Shown here in pieces: positions 54,412 through 62,996 of a DNA stretch of 64,000 bases. Under the pieces are notes generated by a model. The model was not told the origin of the DNA, ran no database searches, and saw only the letters and a list, made by a program, of their open reading frames with translations. The translations under genes were made by a program, and so were the position numbers. The first letter of the stretch is position 1; every line of letters begins with the position of its first letter. The stretch comes from JAAEPI01 sp965212145 (lineage in GTDB: Bacteria > Bacteroidota > Bacteroidia > Cytophagales > Cyclobacteriaceae), in contig CBDBUY010000009.1 of assembly GCA_965212145.1 (NCBI GenBank), positions 62,001 through 126,000 of the forward strand. The letters run 5' to 3'.

Positions 54412-55391
54412 TGAAAGTCGTTGCAATTGCCGAGCCGGGTGGTCCGGAAGTTTTAAAAATTGAAGAACGGTCTGTCCCGAAAGCCGGAATTGGTGAGGTT
54501 TTGATTCGAGTGTCAGCATTCGGAATCAACCGTCCTGATATCGCCCAAAGAGAAGGGAGGTATCCGGCTCCAAACGGAGTTCCCGAGGATATTTTGGGAT
54601 TGGAGGTGGCTGGATTCATTGAAGCCGTTGGGGAAGGTGTTGAGCGCTGGAAAACAGGGGACAAAGTATGCGCTCTATTGGCGGGTGGGGGTTACGCGGA
54701 GTATGCCGTCGCGCCTGCCGAGCAATGTCTGCCGATTCCAGAGAATCTATCCTTTGAAGAAGTGGCCGCTCTTCCAGAGACTTTTTTTACCGTCTGGACG
54801 AATGTATTCGACCGTGCGCATTTCCAAAAAGGCGAAACCGTCCTAATCCATGGAGGAACTTCAGGAATCGGTGTGGCAGCCATTCAGATGATCAAGGCAA
54901 TGGAAGGGCAAGTAGCGGTGACTGTGGGATCGGAGGAGAAAAGGAAAGTAGCTGAAGATCTTGGGGCTGATCTTGTGATTAATTACAAAACACAGGATTT
55001 CGAAGAGGTTATCAAAGAACAATTTGAAGGGGTCGATATAATTCTGGACATGATTGGCGGAGATTACACGCCCAAGAATATTCGACTACTAAACGAGGAA
55101 GGTCGGATGGTGATCATCAATGCGATGAAGGGACGAATGGCAGAGCTGGACCTGATGCGGGTGATGGTCAAAAGACTAACAATCACCGGATCAACACTCA
55201 GAGCCCGTGATCCTGAATTCAAAGGGCAGATCGCGAGAAAACTGGAAGAACATATCTGGCCGTTTCTGGTCTCTGGTGAGATTAAGTCGGTAATCAACAG
55301 GACATTTGAGATGGGAGAGATTCAACAAGCCCATCAATTACTGGAGAGCGGTGACAACATTGGGAAGATTGTTGTTTCCAATCGTAAATAA
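54411..55391 (+). CDS. NAD(P)H quinone oxidoreductase (PIG3-type MDR)
   Basis: A 326-residue zinc-independent medium-chain reductase. It starts MKVVAIAEPGGPEVLKIEE, has the quinone oxidoreductase segment NRPDIAQREGRYPAP, GLEVAGFIEAVGEGV, and the NADPH-binding VLIHGGTSGIGVAAIQMIKA near residue 145. The ATG at 54411 is chosen over an upstream TTG because it overlaps the previous stop in the usual TGATG form. Confidence 0.92.
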   Translation: MKVVAIAEPGGPEVLKIEERSVPKAGIGEVLIRVSAFGINRPDIAQREGRYPAPNGVPEDILGLEVAGFIEAVGEGVERWKTGDKVCALLAGGGYAEYAVAPAEQCLPIPENLSFEEVAALPETFFTVWTNVFDRAHFQKGETVLIHGGTSGIGVAAIQMIKAMEGQVAVTVGSEEKRKVAEDLGADLVINYKTQDFEEVIKEQFEGVDIILDMIGGDYTPKNIRLLNEEGRMVIINAMKGRMAELDLMRVMVKRLTITGSTLRARDPEFKGQIARKLEEHIWPFLVSGEIKSVINRTFEMGEIQQAHQLLESGDNIGKIVVSNRK

Positions 55392-55444
55392 AAAAGCCCG
55401 ACGAACAATCATCGGACTCTTGTTTTTGTGATTCGTCTGGGGCT
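55390..55444. repeat. Duplicate of tRNA-Lys 3' end and terminator, copy 1
   Basis: A 55-base unit nearly matching 55494-55549: an A-run and AAGCCCGA hairpin region, then TGATTCGTCTGGGGCT, the 3' end of tRNA-Lys. Here the tRNA stops after about 15 bases and continues into unrelated sequence. It also contains a weak hairpin that may end the upstream gene. Confidence 0.7.
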
Positions 55445-55463
55445 TCCCGAAACAAGTTCGGGA
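55445..55463. repeat. REP-like hairpin between the tRNA-tail copies
   Basis: Perfect 7-bp stem TCCCGAA / TTCGGGA with a 5-base loop, followed by CAGGCTT. Short palindromes of this kind are common intergenic repeats in Bacteroidota (recalled knowledge). Confidence 0.5.
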
Positions 55464-55533
55464 CAGGCTTCTCGCCAAGTAATTCTTTAAACGAAAAAAG
55501 CCCGATGAATCATCATCAGACTTCTTTCTTTCG

Positions 55534-55606
55534 TGATTCGTCTGGGGCTCGAACCCAGGACCCTCTCCTTAAAAGGGAGATGCTCTACCAGCTGAGCTAA
55601 CGAATC
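55534..55606 (-). tRNA. tRNA-Lys (anticodon TTT)
   Basis: On the minus strand a 73-base cloverleaf: acceptor stem GATTCGT / ACGAATC with discriminator A, D-arm with AGCTCAGCTGGTAGAGC, anticodon loop CTTTTAA in a CTCCC/GGGAG-type stem, and T-loop GGTTCGAGCCCC. CCA is not encoded. The terminator-like hairpin and T-run lie at 55494-55530. Confidence 0.96.
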
Positions 55607-55692
55607 ATCCTTTTGTATAAAATGAAAAGCAATTCAAAGCCCTTGCTTTAAATTGCGGATGCAAAAATAGCCATCTGATTTCAAAATCCAAC

Positions 55693-56406
55693 ATGATCGA
55701 GAAATTAAAAACCATCGTTTTTATAGGAATCTGTTTTTTAAGTGTTTGTGCCTTTTCTCAAGGTAAAAATTCTCTTGAAAAAGCTGATTCACTTTTCATG
55801 TCCAAGAAGTACACTCAAGCTTTTGAGCTGTACGATGCGCAGTTTGAGTCTGGTAAAGTCACGCCAGCCATGTTGTTAAAAATGGCATTCATAAAGGAAG
55901 GCCTCCGGGATCATGTCTCAGCTCTTTACTTTTTAAATCAATATTATTTCCTCACAGCGGATAAATCGGTGCTGTACAAAATGGAAGAACTGGCAGAGGA
56001 GCAGAATTTGTCAGGTTATCAGGTGGGGGACAGTGATTTTTTTCAAACCAACCTACTCAGATTTCAGGATGAGATCGTTTTGGCTTTGGCTTTCATCTCC
56101 CTGTTTTTATTGATTGCCACAATTTCCTCCAGCAGAAAAGACCGCATGCCAATTGGGCTGCCAATCGTTCAAGTACTGGTTCTTGGGGCATTGTTGGTCT
56201 CATCGAATGGTTTATTCCAATCAGAAGAAGCGATCATCAAAGACAATGCAGTTCTCATGACAGGCCCCTCCGCTGCAGCCGAGCCTTTGGAAGTAGTAGA
56301 ACCGGGACATAAACTTCAGCTATTGGATGAATCGGACGTGTGGGTAAAGGTGAACTGGGAAGGGGAGCAGGTTTTCATCCGTAAGTCCAAGTTACTCCGA
56401 CTCTAG
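55693..56406 (+). CDS. BatE-like TPR and SH3 protein
   Basis: A 237-residue membrane protein: signal peptide (CAFSQ), TPR-like helices (about 25-110, EKADSLFMSKKYTQAFELYD), two transmembrane helices (IVLALAFISLFLLIATIS and PIVQVLVLGALLVSSNG), and a C-terminal SH3-like beta domain (VEPGHKLQLLDESDVWVKVNWEGEQVFI). The layout resembles Bacteroidota BatE proteins, but no Bat operon is adjacent, so the name is only by analogy. Confidence 0.7.
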   Translation: MIEKLKTIVFIGICFLSVCAFSQGKNSLEKADSLFMSKKYTQAFELYDAQFESGKVTPAMLLKMAFIKEGLRDHVSALYFLNQYYFLTADKSVLYKMEELAEEQNLSGYQVGDSDFFQTNLLRFQDEIVLALAFISLFLLIATISSSRKDRMPIGLPIVQVLVLGALLVSSNGLFQSEEAIIKDNAVLMTGPSAAAEPLEVVEPGHKLQLLDESDVWVKVNWEGEQVFIRKSKLLRL

Positions 56407-56407
56407 A

Positions 56408-57214
56408 TTACTTGAATGGCGAGTCGGGTTCCTTGGCCATCACATTGTAGACGATTTTGTCCATTCTGCCAGGCATCCACTTGTTTAGGAACACGGCCAG
56501 TTTACCCTGACTTGTGAGCACCAAGTCGCGTTTTCTCTTTTTCATGGCTTGGTACGTTCGATTGGCCACTTCTTCAGAAGTCATCATTTTGTTTTCATCG
56601 CGAGGAGATTCGCCCTGCACGTTTCCATCTGCAGCCAGCGCTTGATTCCTGATGTTCGTTCCTGTGAAACCGGGACAAACGACCAGAACATGCACATCTT
56701 TTTTCATGACTTCTGTTCTCAGAGCTTCGTAAAATCCCTGCATGGCATATTTAGAAGCCGTGTAGGCCGTCCGGGCAGGAGTGCCACGCCAACCGTTGAT
56801 GGAGGAGATTCCAACGATCGAACCTTTGGATTTCAGTAGATGAGGCAAAGCAAACTTGGTGGCGTAAAGTGCGCCGTTGAAGTTGATCTGCATGACCTTT
56901 TCGAAAACGTCCAAATCCAATTCCTCGAAAAGTGCTCTCATGGAAATGCCAGCGTTGCAGACGAGCACATCCAATCGTCCGAACTTTTCAATTGTCTCAT
57001 CGATCATATTTTTATTATCCTCCTTGGAACCGGAATCCAATCTAAGTCCAAGGAAATCAGCGCCTTGTTCTTTGAGCTCCGTCTCTACGGATTGCATACG
57101 CTCCTCGTTTCTGCCCGTGAAGACAACCGCGTACCCCTCCGATGCGTATTTGTGTACCAATGCTCGACCTATTCCGGAGGATCCTCCGGTTATCACGGCA
57201 ACCTGCTTTTCCAT
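56408..57214 (-). CDS. Short-chain dehydrogenase/reductase
   Basis: A 268-residue SDR enzyme: NAD(P)-binding ITGGSSGIGRALVHKYASEG, NAGISMRALFEE, catalytic Ser in GISSINGWRG, and YTASKYAM with the Tyr/Lys pair near residues 151-155. The C-terminal basic region may be membrane-associated, as in lipid-acting SDRs. Substrate not predictable. Convergent with the upstream gene with one base between stops. Confidence 0.92.
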   Translation of the reverse strand: MEKQVAVITGGSSGIGRALVHKYASEGYAVVFTGRNEERMQSVETELKEQGADFLGLRLDSGSKEDNKNMIDETIEKFGRLDVLVCNAGISMRALFEELDLDVFEKVMQINFNGALYATKFALPHLLKSKGSIVGISSINGWRGTPARTAYTASKYAMQGFYEALRTEVMKKDVHVLVVCPGFTGTNIRNQALAADGNVQGESPRDENKMMTSEEVANRTYQAMKKRKRDLVLTSQGKLAVFLNKWMPGRMDKIVYNVMAKEPDSPFK

Positions 57215-57295
57215 GTAATGAAATTTTGATTCAAAACTAAGGTCATTTTACTTGCGGACGCAACGAAGCGACGATACCTAGCATCTCTTTCCTAA

Positions 57296-59776
57296 ATGAG
57301 GCAATTCCATCTAGTACTTTTTACACTTTTTCTTTCTCTGCTTTGTGTTGTCGTCCACGGGCAAGAATTGCGTGGAAGAACGCTGGACAGCAATGGCCGG
57401 CCAATTCCTTTTGCTACAGTATACATCAAGGGAACTACGAATGGGACAACCAGCAACCCGAATGGAGAGTATTTATTGAAACTTCCTCCTGGCGCTAACA
57501 CGGTGGTCGTGCAGCACATTGGGTACCAAAAAACAGAACAGGTGGTTAATGGAAGCGGCAGCCAGAAACTTGATTTCCGTTTGGAACCCGAGGTATTTCA
57601 ACTCAACGAAGTTGTGATTTCATCAGATGATGAAGATCCGGCCTATCGCGTGATACGAGAGGCCATCAAGAAAAGAAAATACCACTATCGTGAAGTCAAT
57701 GCCTATTCCTGCGATGTGTACATCAAAGGGCTACAGCGGCTGGATACTTTTCCGGAGAAAATTATGGGCATCAAGCTCACGCTGGATACCGGGATCGTTT
57801 ATCTCTCAGAGTCCATTTCGAAGTTGAAATTCATGCAGCCGAATAAAATCAATGAGCGCATGATTTCTTCCAAGGTGAGCGGAAACAATCAGGCGTTTAG
57901 CTGGAATCAGGCATCAGACATGATGATCAACATGTATGAGAATACATTTATGATCGAGGGACTTAGTGAACGAGCATTTGTGTCTCCCATCGCCAACAAT
58001 GCATTTCTTTTCTATGATTACGAGCTGGTCGGGGTGATTCAGCAGGACGATATTTTGATTAACAAGATCAAACTATTTCCAAAGCGAAAGAACGATCCGG
58101 TATTCGATGGGTATATCTACATCATTGAGGACGAATGGAGGATTTACAATGTAGATGCGCTGCTTACGAAAGCACGAGGAATTGATTTTGTGGATTCGCT
58201 CAGCTTGAATCAGACCTTTGCGAAAGCTGAAAATGGCATTTGGATGCCGTTTGCTCAGAGGTTTGGGTTTGAGTTTAATGTGTTCAAAATCAAGGGAAGT
58301 GGTTATTTCAATGCGGTGTATTCCAACTATCAGGTTGAGCCTAATTATGAAGTCGTGGAAGCTGCGGCACCTGCCGAAACACTTTTTTCTAAGAAGGAAT
58401 TCACCAATGAAATCATGTATGTGGAGGAGGGATCCAATGAAAAAGACTCGATATACTGGGCGGAAGTTCGACCGATTCCGCTGAGTCAGGTGGAGATAGT
58501 GGACTACCATATCAAGGATAGTATCAGGGTGGTGAAGGAGAGCAAGCCTTATATGGATTCGGTGGATACGGAGCGCAATAAACTCACCGTCGGAAAACTG
58601 CTACTCTCCGGATATACCTACCATAAATCCTATGAAGGAAAGCGATTTAGTTTCCCTACAATCCTGACTTCTTTTCAGTATAACACTGTGGAAGGAGCCG
58701 TCACCGATCTGGGATTTTCATACAATCGCACGCAGGATAGACGACTCAAATACCGAATTTCTCCACGAGCGCGATACGGCTTTTCGAATGAGAAATTCCA
58801 TGCTCAGACGACCTTTTGGTGGCGGAAACTAGATCATAAATTTACCAGCGTCAGGGGAGGAGCAGGGCGCTACGTTAGCCAGTTGAATGAATCGAACCCT
58901 GTAAATGCTTTTGCAAATACGATGAACGCGCTCTTTTTTGGATGGAGCCCGATCAAACTTTTTGAAAAAGGATTTGTTTACGGTGAGTTCAGGCAGGAAC
59001 TTGTCAATGGCCTCTTCTTCATTGGTCGGCTCGAATACGCCAACAGAAGTCAACTGCTTAATACCGCCTCTTTCACTTGGTCGGACAGTGTACGATATGA
59101 CTCCAATACGCCGACAAATATGGAAAGCGCTGATACGTCCTTTCCTCTCCATCAGGCCCTGACGGCTGACCTGAGATTTAGAATTCGTTTCGGACAGAAA
59201 TACCAAACACGACCGGATCGTAAAATCACCTACAAGCCGAAAACTCCGGATTTTTGGTTGAGGTATAGAAAGGGCTTCAACGTTCTCGGCAGTGACGTAA
59301 ACTATGATCAACTGGAGCTGTCGATAACAGATGACATGTCATTTGGGCTGGTGGGAACCAGCCAGTGGAATGTAGCTTTTGGTGGTTTTCTGAATTCCAA
59401 AAGAATGTCATTCATCGACTTTCAGCACTTCAACGGGAACACGCTTTTTTATTCCAGAATTGATGGTTTGAGGCAATTTCAATTGTTAGATAATTACAAA
59501 TACAGCACGAGCAGGAACTATCTTGAAGCACACTATGAGCATCATTTCAATGAATTTATTCTAAACAAGATCCCCCTCATTAGAAAGCTGAATTGGCAAG
59601 TCGTGTCGTCCGCGCATTACCTGAATACCAAGGCCATTGGTCACTACGTAGAGATAGGCGTGGGGATCGAACATATTTTTAAGTTTATGCGCATTGATTA
59701 TTTCCGAGCGATATCGAACGGGAGAGTCCAACCTGCCGTGGTGGATCAGTCCATCCGTTTTGGATTTGGGTTCTGA
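57296..59776 (+). CDS. DUF5686/carboxypeptidase-regulatory-like outer membrane protein
   Basis: An 826-residue protein: signal peptide (VVVHGQ), a carboxypeptidase-regulatory-like domain (about 22-100, ELRGRTLDSNGRPIPFATVYI), LNEVVISSDDEDPAYRVIREAIKKRKYH (the DUF5686 entry motif), then a long DUF5686 region that continues into a C-terminal beta-barrel ending SIRFGFGF. Members are Bacteroidota outer-membrane proteins of unknown function. Confidence 0.9.
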   Translation: MRQFHLVLFTLFLSLLCVVVHGQELRGRTLDSNGRPIPFATVYIKGTTNGTTSNPNGEYLLKLPPGANTVVVQHIGYQKTEQVVNGSGSQKLDFRLEPEVFQLNEVVISSDDEDPAYRVIREAIKKRKYHYREVNAYSCDVYIKGLQRLDTFPEKIMGIKLTLDTGIVYLSESISKLKFMQPNKINERMISSKVSGNNQAFSWNQASDMMINMYENTFMIEGLSERAFVSPIANNAFLFYDYELVGVIQQDDILINKIKLFPKRKNDPVFDGYIYIIEDEWRIYNVDALLTKARGIDFVDSLSLNQTFAKAENGIWMPFAQRFGFEFNVFKIKGSGYFNAVYSNYQVEPNYEVVEAAAPAETLFSKKEFTNEIMYVEEGSNEKDSIYWAEVRPIPLSQVEIVDYHIKDSIRVVKESKPYMDSVDTERNKLTVGKLLLSGYTYHKSYEGKRFSFPTILTSFQYNTVEGAVTDLGFSYNRTQDRRLKYRISPRARYGFSNEKFHAQTTFWWRKLDHKFTSVRGGAGRYVSQLNESNPVNAFANTMNALFFGWSPIKLFEKGFVYGEFRQELVNGLFFIGRLEYANRSQLLNTASFTWSDSVRYDSNTPTNMESADTSFPLHQALTADLRFRIRFGQKYQTRPDRKITYKPKTPDFWLRYRKGFNVLGSDVNYDQLELSITDDMSFGLVGTSQWNVAFGGFLNSKRMSFIDFQHFNGNTLFYSRIDGLRQFQLLDNYKYSTSRNYLEAHYEHHFNEFILNKIPLIRKLNWQVVSSAHYLNTKAIGHYVEIGVGIEHIFKFMRIDYFRAISNGRVQPAVVDQSIRFGFGF

Positions 59777-59823
59777 TTCCAACCGTTTCTTATCTTTTGG
59801 GGTCTTAAAAGACAAATAGCAAC

Positions 59824-60327
59824 ATGAAGTACCTCAGCATATTCGCACTATTCGCCACACTAGCCATCACTTCATGTGATGATGAAAATCCCGGCATGAA
59901 GACCTTGAAGGTCTATGCTAGTGCAACCGTTCAGGATCAGCATCCCTTTGTGACAAATGGGGATAATCTTGTGCTCCATTATTATCGAAAGGCACCAGAT
60001 GACGAGAACATTGCTGATGATGAATTTGCAGAGGACTTCTTTCTGGAGCTCATTCCTGAGAATGGAGAATTTTCGATGGATTCCAATGTTCTGATCAACA
60101 GAGACATAGAGTTTATCTATCGACAGTACTGTTTTTGTGGATTTGTCAATCGCTACTCCCTGACAGCCTACGATCTTGCTGGGGAGGAAATGTCCAATGG
60201 CAACTGGAGAGTGTCAGGTACGCTGACTGTCAAGCTTGAGTTTGTAGACGAGCAAACGGAGGAAGTTCAATCCTATTTTGAAAGAACGCTGCAACTCGGC
60301 GGAACTTACGCGCTCAGTACATTTTAG
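59824..60327 (+). CDS. Small hypothetical lipoprotein
   Basis: A 167-residue lipoprotein (MKYLSIFALFATLAITSC). The body is beta-rich and acidic (DDENIADDEFAEDFFLELIPENGEF), ending LQLGGTYALSTF. Not recognised. It stands 47 bp after the DUF5686 gene and could be its partner. Confidence 0.65.
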   Translation: MKYLSIFALFATLAITSCDDENPGMKTLKVYASATVQDQHPFVTNGDNLVLHYYRKAPDDENIADDEFAEDFFLELIPENGEFSMDSNVLINRDIEFIYRQYCFCGFVNRYSLTAYDLAGEEMSNGNWRVSGTLTVKLEFVDEQTEEVQSYFERTLQLGGTYALSTF

Positions 60328-60373
60328 AGAACTTATTCCTGTTCACCTGAACCAATTCGCTTAAGTCTGGTTT

Positions 60374-60814
60374 ATGGTGATGATGAACATCACCTTGCGC
60401 TCCAAAGTAAAAGCCGATCTGGCAACTGTCTCCGGTAGGTTCGATGAGGATTTGTTTAAATACCTGCTACCACCGGGCGCTCGTCTTATTGCCTTTGGTG
60501 GTTCGACAAAAGGAGACCTTGTCCATCTGGAGTTACCCCTGGCCGGAGAATGGATCAGTGAGATTACTGAAAATGGAGAATCTGAAGGTGAGTGGTACTT
60601 CATTGATGAAGGCAGAAAACTCCCTTTCCCAATCAAAAAATGGAGACACAAACATGTGCTGAGAAGTGCCGGGGATGAAACGGTCATTGAAGATGACATG
60701 ACGTTCAGTACGGGGAGCATCATAGGAGATGTGATAGCTTACCCGCTGCTTTTTTTATCCTTTTTACCGAGGGTGTGGCAGTATAGGAGATATTTTAATT
60801 TAGACGTACGATGA
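60374..60814 (+). CDS. Hypothetical SRPBCC-like protein, 3' end inside a repeat
   Basis: A 146-residue protein (MNITLRSKVKADLATVSGRFDEDLFKYLLPPGA...) that resembles small SRPBCC/polyketide-cyclase-like ligand-binding proteins (GDLVHLELPLAGEWISEITENG, KWRHKHVLRSAG). Several ATGs (60374, 60380, 60383) are possible starts. The last codons and the TGA stop fall in the conserved attC-like arm beginning at about 60808, so the original C-terminus may have been altered when the array arrived. Confidence 0.7.
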   Translation: MVMMNITLRSKVKADLATVSGRFDEDLFKYLLPPGARLIAFGGSTKGDLVHLELPLAGEWISEITENGESEGEWYFIDEGRKLPFPIKKWRHKHVLRSAGDETVIEDDMTFSTGSIIGDVIAYPLLFLSFLPRVWQYRRYFNLDVR

Positions 60815-60857
60815 ACTCTATAAATGGCTCATATGCCCATGCTTGCTAGTGGTTGTT
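60808..60857 (-). repeat. attC-like element, conserved arm only (array edge)
   Basis: Diverged copy of the conserved arm (CGATGAACTCTATAAATGGC ... GCTTGCTAGTGGTTG). No matching opposite arm, so it is the outer remnant of array 2. Confidence 0.6.
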
Positions 60858-61039
60858 GTGGAGCGTTTCAATGAGTGAATCTGTTCGCTTGTTGCGTTGA
60901 AATGTTCCTTGGCCAGCAGGTTGTATAGTGAATCAGCAGTTAGTCCGTTGCGGTCTGCCAGTTCATTAATACGTTGTTCATATTCTTTTTCAAGTTTGAA
61001 AACGCGAGACAACAATCGATTCCTTATCCGTTCGGACGG
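60858..61039 (-). pseudogene. Decayed cassette gene remnant
   Basis: An open frame on the minus strand reads LEKEYEQRINELADRNG...LLAKEHFNATSEQIHSLK before entering the attC-like arm. Its N-terminal part is replaced at about 61040 by the middle of the next attC-like element, so a deletion fused the gene to the repeat. Family unknown. The longer open frame (60818-61105) is partly repeat sequence and is not a real gene. Confidence 0.4.
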
Positions 61040-61223
61040 GAACGGTGCGATTAACTTCCAGAAAGAAGCTGCCTGCCGGTCAGGCGGGTGAAACACAAGA
61101 GACAAACCCGGCAGAAGGGCATGGTAGATCGCAACAAAATTTGCCTGGCGGAATGGTGGGCGGTTTAGCCCGATGAACGCTGCAGATGGCTCATTTGGTC
61201 ATGCCCGCTAGTGTATGTTAGAT
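61040..61223 (-). repeat. attC-like element 5, one arm deleted
   Basis: Matches elements 6 and 7 from AACGGTGCGATTAAC onward and ends GCCCGCTAGTGTATGTTAGAT. The TAACGCC...CTAGCGGGC arm is missing, joined instead to the gene remnant. Confidence 0.65.
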
Positions 61224-61230
61224 TTTCGTT

Positions 61231-61524
61231 TTATAAGCCTTTTGAGTCTGGGTGTTGACTAGTGTCCCAAACCCTCAATATTTGGATTTCATCGAGTTCA
61301 ATACGATAGAAAATCTTGTAATTTCTTACGATTTTAGAATAGACGTTTCGATAGTCCGTTCGAGTTCCAATGTTCGGGAAGTTGGCTATGATATCAGCGG
61401 ATTTTTCAAACAGGTTTTCAAGTTTATCTGGATAGGAATTCGACTGATTTCGTTCGAGCCAGTAACGATAAATGTTTGTTCGATCAATGATGGCTCGGTT
61501 CGTCCATCTTATTTTTTTAGCCAT
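61231..61524 (-). CDS. RelE/ParE-family toxin
   Basis: A 97-residue ParE-like toxin: KIRWTNRAIIDRTNIYRYWLERNQS, FPNIGTRTDYRNVYSKIVRNYKIFYRI and ILRVWDTSQHP are typical of ParE/RelE proteins. It overlaps the antitoxin by 16 bp and ends about 8 bp from the cassette core at 61217-61223. Confidence 0.92.
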   Translation of the reverse strand: MAKKIRWTNRAIIDRTNIYRYWLERNQSNSYPDKLENLFEKSADIIANFPNIGTRTDYRNVYSKIVRNYKIFYRIELDEIQILRVWDTSQHPDSKGL

Positions 61525-61742
61525 TCCTTGACAAGTTGACTCGCTTCCGAGTTAGAATGGAGTTTACCGGACTCAGCGTCGGCGATTCCTTCATCAATTG
61601 CTTTCTTTTCAAGGTCCGTTAGTTGATCAATGTGTTCAATTTCATGTTCAAGTTCTACGGCCTTTAGAAGTTCATCTAAGAGTTTAGGGTCGTTGATGTC
61701 GTTGACTCGTTGCTTTATTCTTTCCTTGACGTTCATATCCAT
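61509..61742 (-). CDS. Antitoxin of ParE-type module
   Basis: A 77-residue, strongly acidic helical protein (MNVKERIKQRVNDINDPKLL..., EWLKK end), first gene of the cassette in its reading direction. The second in-frame ATG (61736) is an alternative start. Its pairing and overlap with the ParE-like gene support an antitoxin role; it shows no clear DNA-binding motif. Confidence 0.8.
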   Translation of the reverse strand: MDMNVKERIKQRVNDINDPKLLDELLKAVELEHEIEHIDQLTDLEKKAIDEGIADAESGKLHSNSEASQLVKEWLKK

Positions 61743-61784
61743 AAAGTTAGAAAGTTGAGAGGATAGTTGCTAGTGCTGAATGAA

Positions 61785-62017
61785 ATCTAACGCCCAACTA
61801 GCGGGCTGTGGACATAAAAGTAATAAATAGCGGAGAAAGAGCAAACCTGAACGGTGCGATTAACCAAGCAGGACGAAACTGCGAAACACAAGAAACCAAA
61901 CCCAGCAGAAGGGCAGGGTAGACGACATCAAAATTTGCCTGGCGGAATGGTGAGCGGTTTAGCCCGATGAACTCTACAAATGGCTCATGTGGCCATGCCC
62001 GCTAGTGTTTGATACAC
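61785..62017 (-). repeat. attC-like element 6 (complete)
   Basis: A 233-bp element. R boxes ATCTAAC (61785-61791) and GATACAC (62011-62017). Inner arms CTAGCGGGCTGTGG and CCATGCCCGCTAG pair with extra unpaired bases, as in attC sites. Minus-strand end is TTGGGCGTTAGAT. The middle of about 170 bases is shared with elements 5 and 7. Confidence 0.75.
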
Positions 62018-62022
62018 ACCGT

Positions 62023-62334
62023 TTACGCCACGTTTATTCTATTATTCAGCATCTTAACGTTGAAGTTCACCTTAGCTTCAAGAGCGTTGAATACTTTGAG
62101 AATCGTTTCGATAGTTACGTTCCCTGTGTTGTTCTCAAGTCTTGAAATCTGGGCCTTCTTCACTCCAATAAGTTCACCGAGTTGTTGCTGTGTTAGGTTA
62201 CGCTGCTTCCTGGCTTGTTGGATCATGTCTCCAATCAGTTCTAATTTGAGTTCAACCTCATACTGTTCGCGTTCAGGAGTTCCGAGCTGCCCAATCAAGT
62301 CGTCTTTTGTTTGTTCAAGTGTATATCGTTTCAT
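62023..62334 (-). CDS. XRE-family helix-turn-helix antitoxin (HigA-like)
   Basis: A 103-residue protein with a Cro/CI-type helix-turn-helix at about residues 38-90 (QARKQRNLTQQQLGELIGVK, AQISRLENNTGNVTIETILK). It is the second gene after the toxin, the reversed order typical of HigBA modules, and overlaps the toxin by 4 bp (ATGA). Confidence 0.92.
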   Translation of the reverse strand: MKRYTLEQTKDDLIGQLGTPEREQYEVELKLELIGDMIQQARKQRNLTQQQLGELIGVKKAQISRLENNTGNVTIETILKVFNALEAKVNFNVKMLNNRINVA

Positions 62335-62672
62335 GTCTCCTTATTTTTAAAGTATTGCTGCCTAATTCGTTCAGCTTTTTCAATTTCCTTTTTGTCAACC
62401 TTGCTTGTTTTCTTAACGAATCCATGAGTTGCAAAAACCAGCGTCTCAGTTTGTTTGGTCTTATCCCAGAAGGCAAGCAAGCGATATTGCTTTCCTGAAA
62501 ACAAAGTCCGGAATTCCCAAATCTCTCCGTCAAGCTTCTTAAACAGTTTAGGATCGGTATGAAATTTAGCTTGATCCATATTCTGAATAATCTTCTTCCG
62601 GTGCTTGAGATCAAGTTTTCTTAGGAATTCATAAGCCTGTTCAAGGAGTTCAACCTCAAATCGTTGAATCAT
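62331..62672 (-). CDS. RelE/HigB-type (Gp49-like) toxin
   Basis: A 113-residue toxin of the Gp49/DUF891 type: RFEVELLEQAYEFLRKLD, KLFKKLDGEIWEFRTLFSGKQYRLLAFWD, VFATHGFVKKTSKVDKKEIEKA. The ATG at 62672 is preferred to the one directly before it. It precedes its XRE antitoxin, as in HigBA. Confidence 0.92.
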   Translation of the reverse strand: MIQRFEVELLEQAYEFLRKLDLKHRKKIIQNMDQAKFHTDPKLFKKLDGEIWEFRTLFSGKQYRLLAFWDKTKQTETLVFATHGFVKKTSKVDKKEIEKAERIRQQYFKNKET

Positions 62673-62765
62673 CAAGTTTACATTTATGTTAACTCGGCTA
62701 AGCTAAGAAAAGTTTCGTTGAAAGTAAACTTTGTAGTTATGTTTCTACGACCTGAAGAAGATGGT

Positions 62766-62996
62766 GTGTAACGCCCAACTAGCGGGCTGTGGCCATAAAA
62801 GTAATAAATAGCGGAGAAAGAGCGAACCTGAACGGTGCGATTAACTTCCAGAAAGCCACTACGAAACACAAGAAACCAAACCCGCAGACGGGCAGGGTAG
62901 AAAGCGTCAAAATTAACCTGGCGGCATGGTGAGCGGTTTAAACCGATAAAGCTGGCAAGTGACTCATGTGGCCATGCCCGCTTGTGTTGGTTACCT
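62766..62996 (-). repeat. attC-like element 7 (complete)
   Basis: A 231-bp element, R boxes GTGTAAC (62766-62772) and GTTACCT (62990-62996). Same arms and middle as element 6 with scattered differences (for example CTTGTG for CTAGTG). Minus-strand end TTGGGCGTTAC. The area 62676-62765 holds only the toxin's upstream region. Confidence 0.75.

Noticed and set aside
60818..61105. 95-codon minus-strand frame at the edge of array 2
   Set aside because: Both ends are attC-like repeat sequence; only the central part looks like a gene remnant, so it is listed as a decayed fragment.
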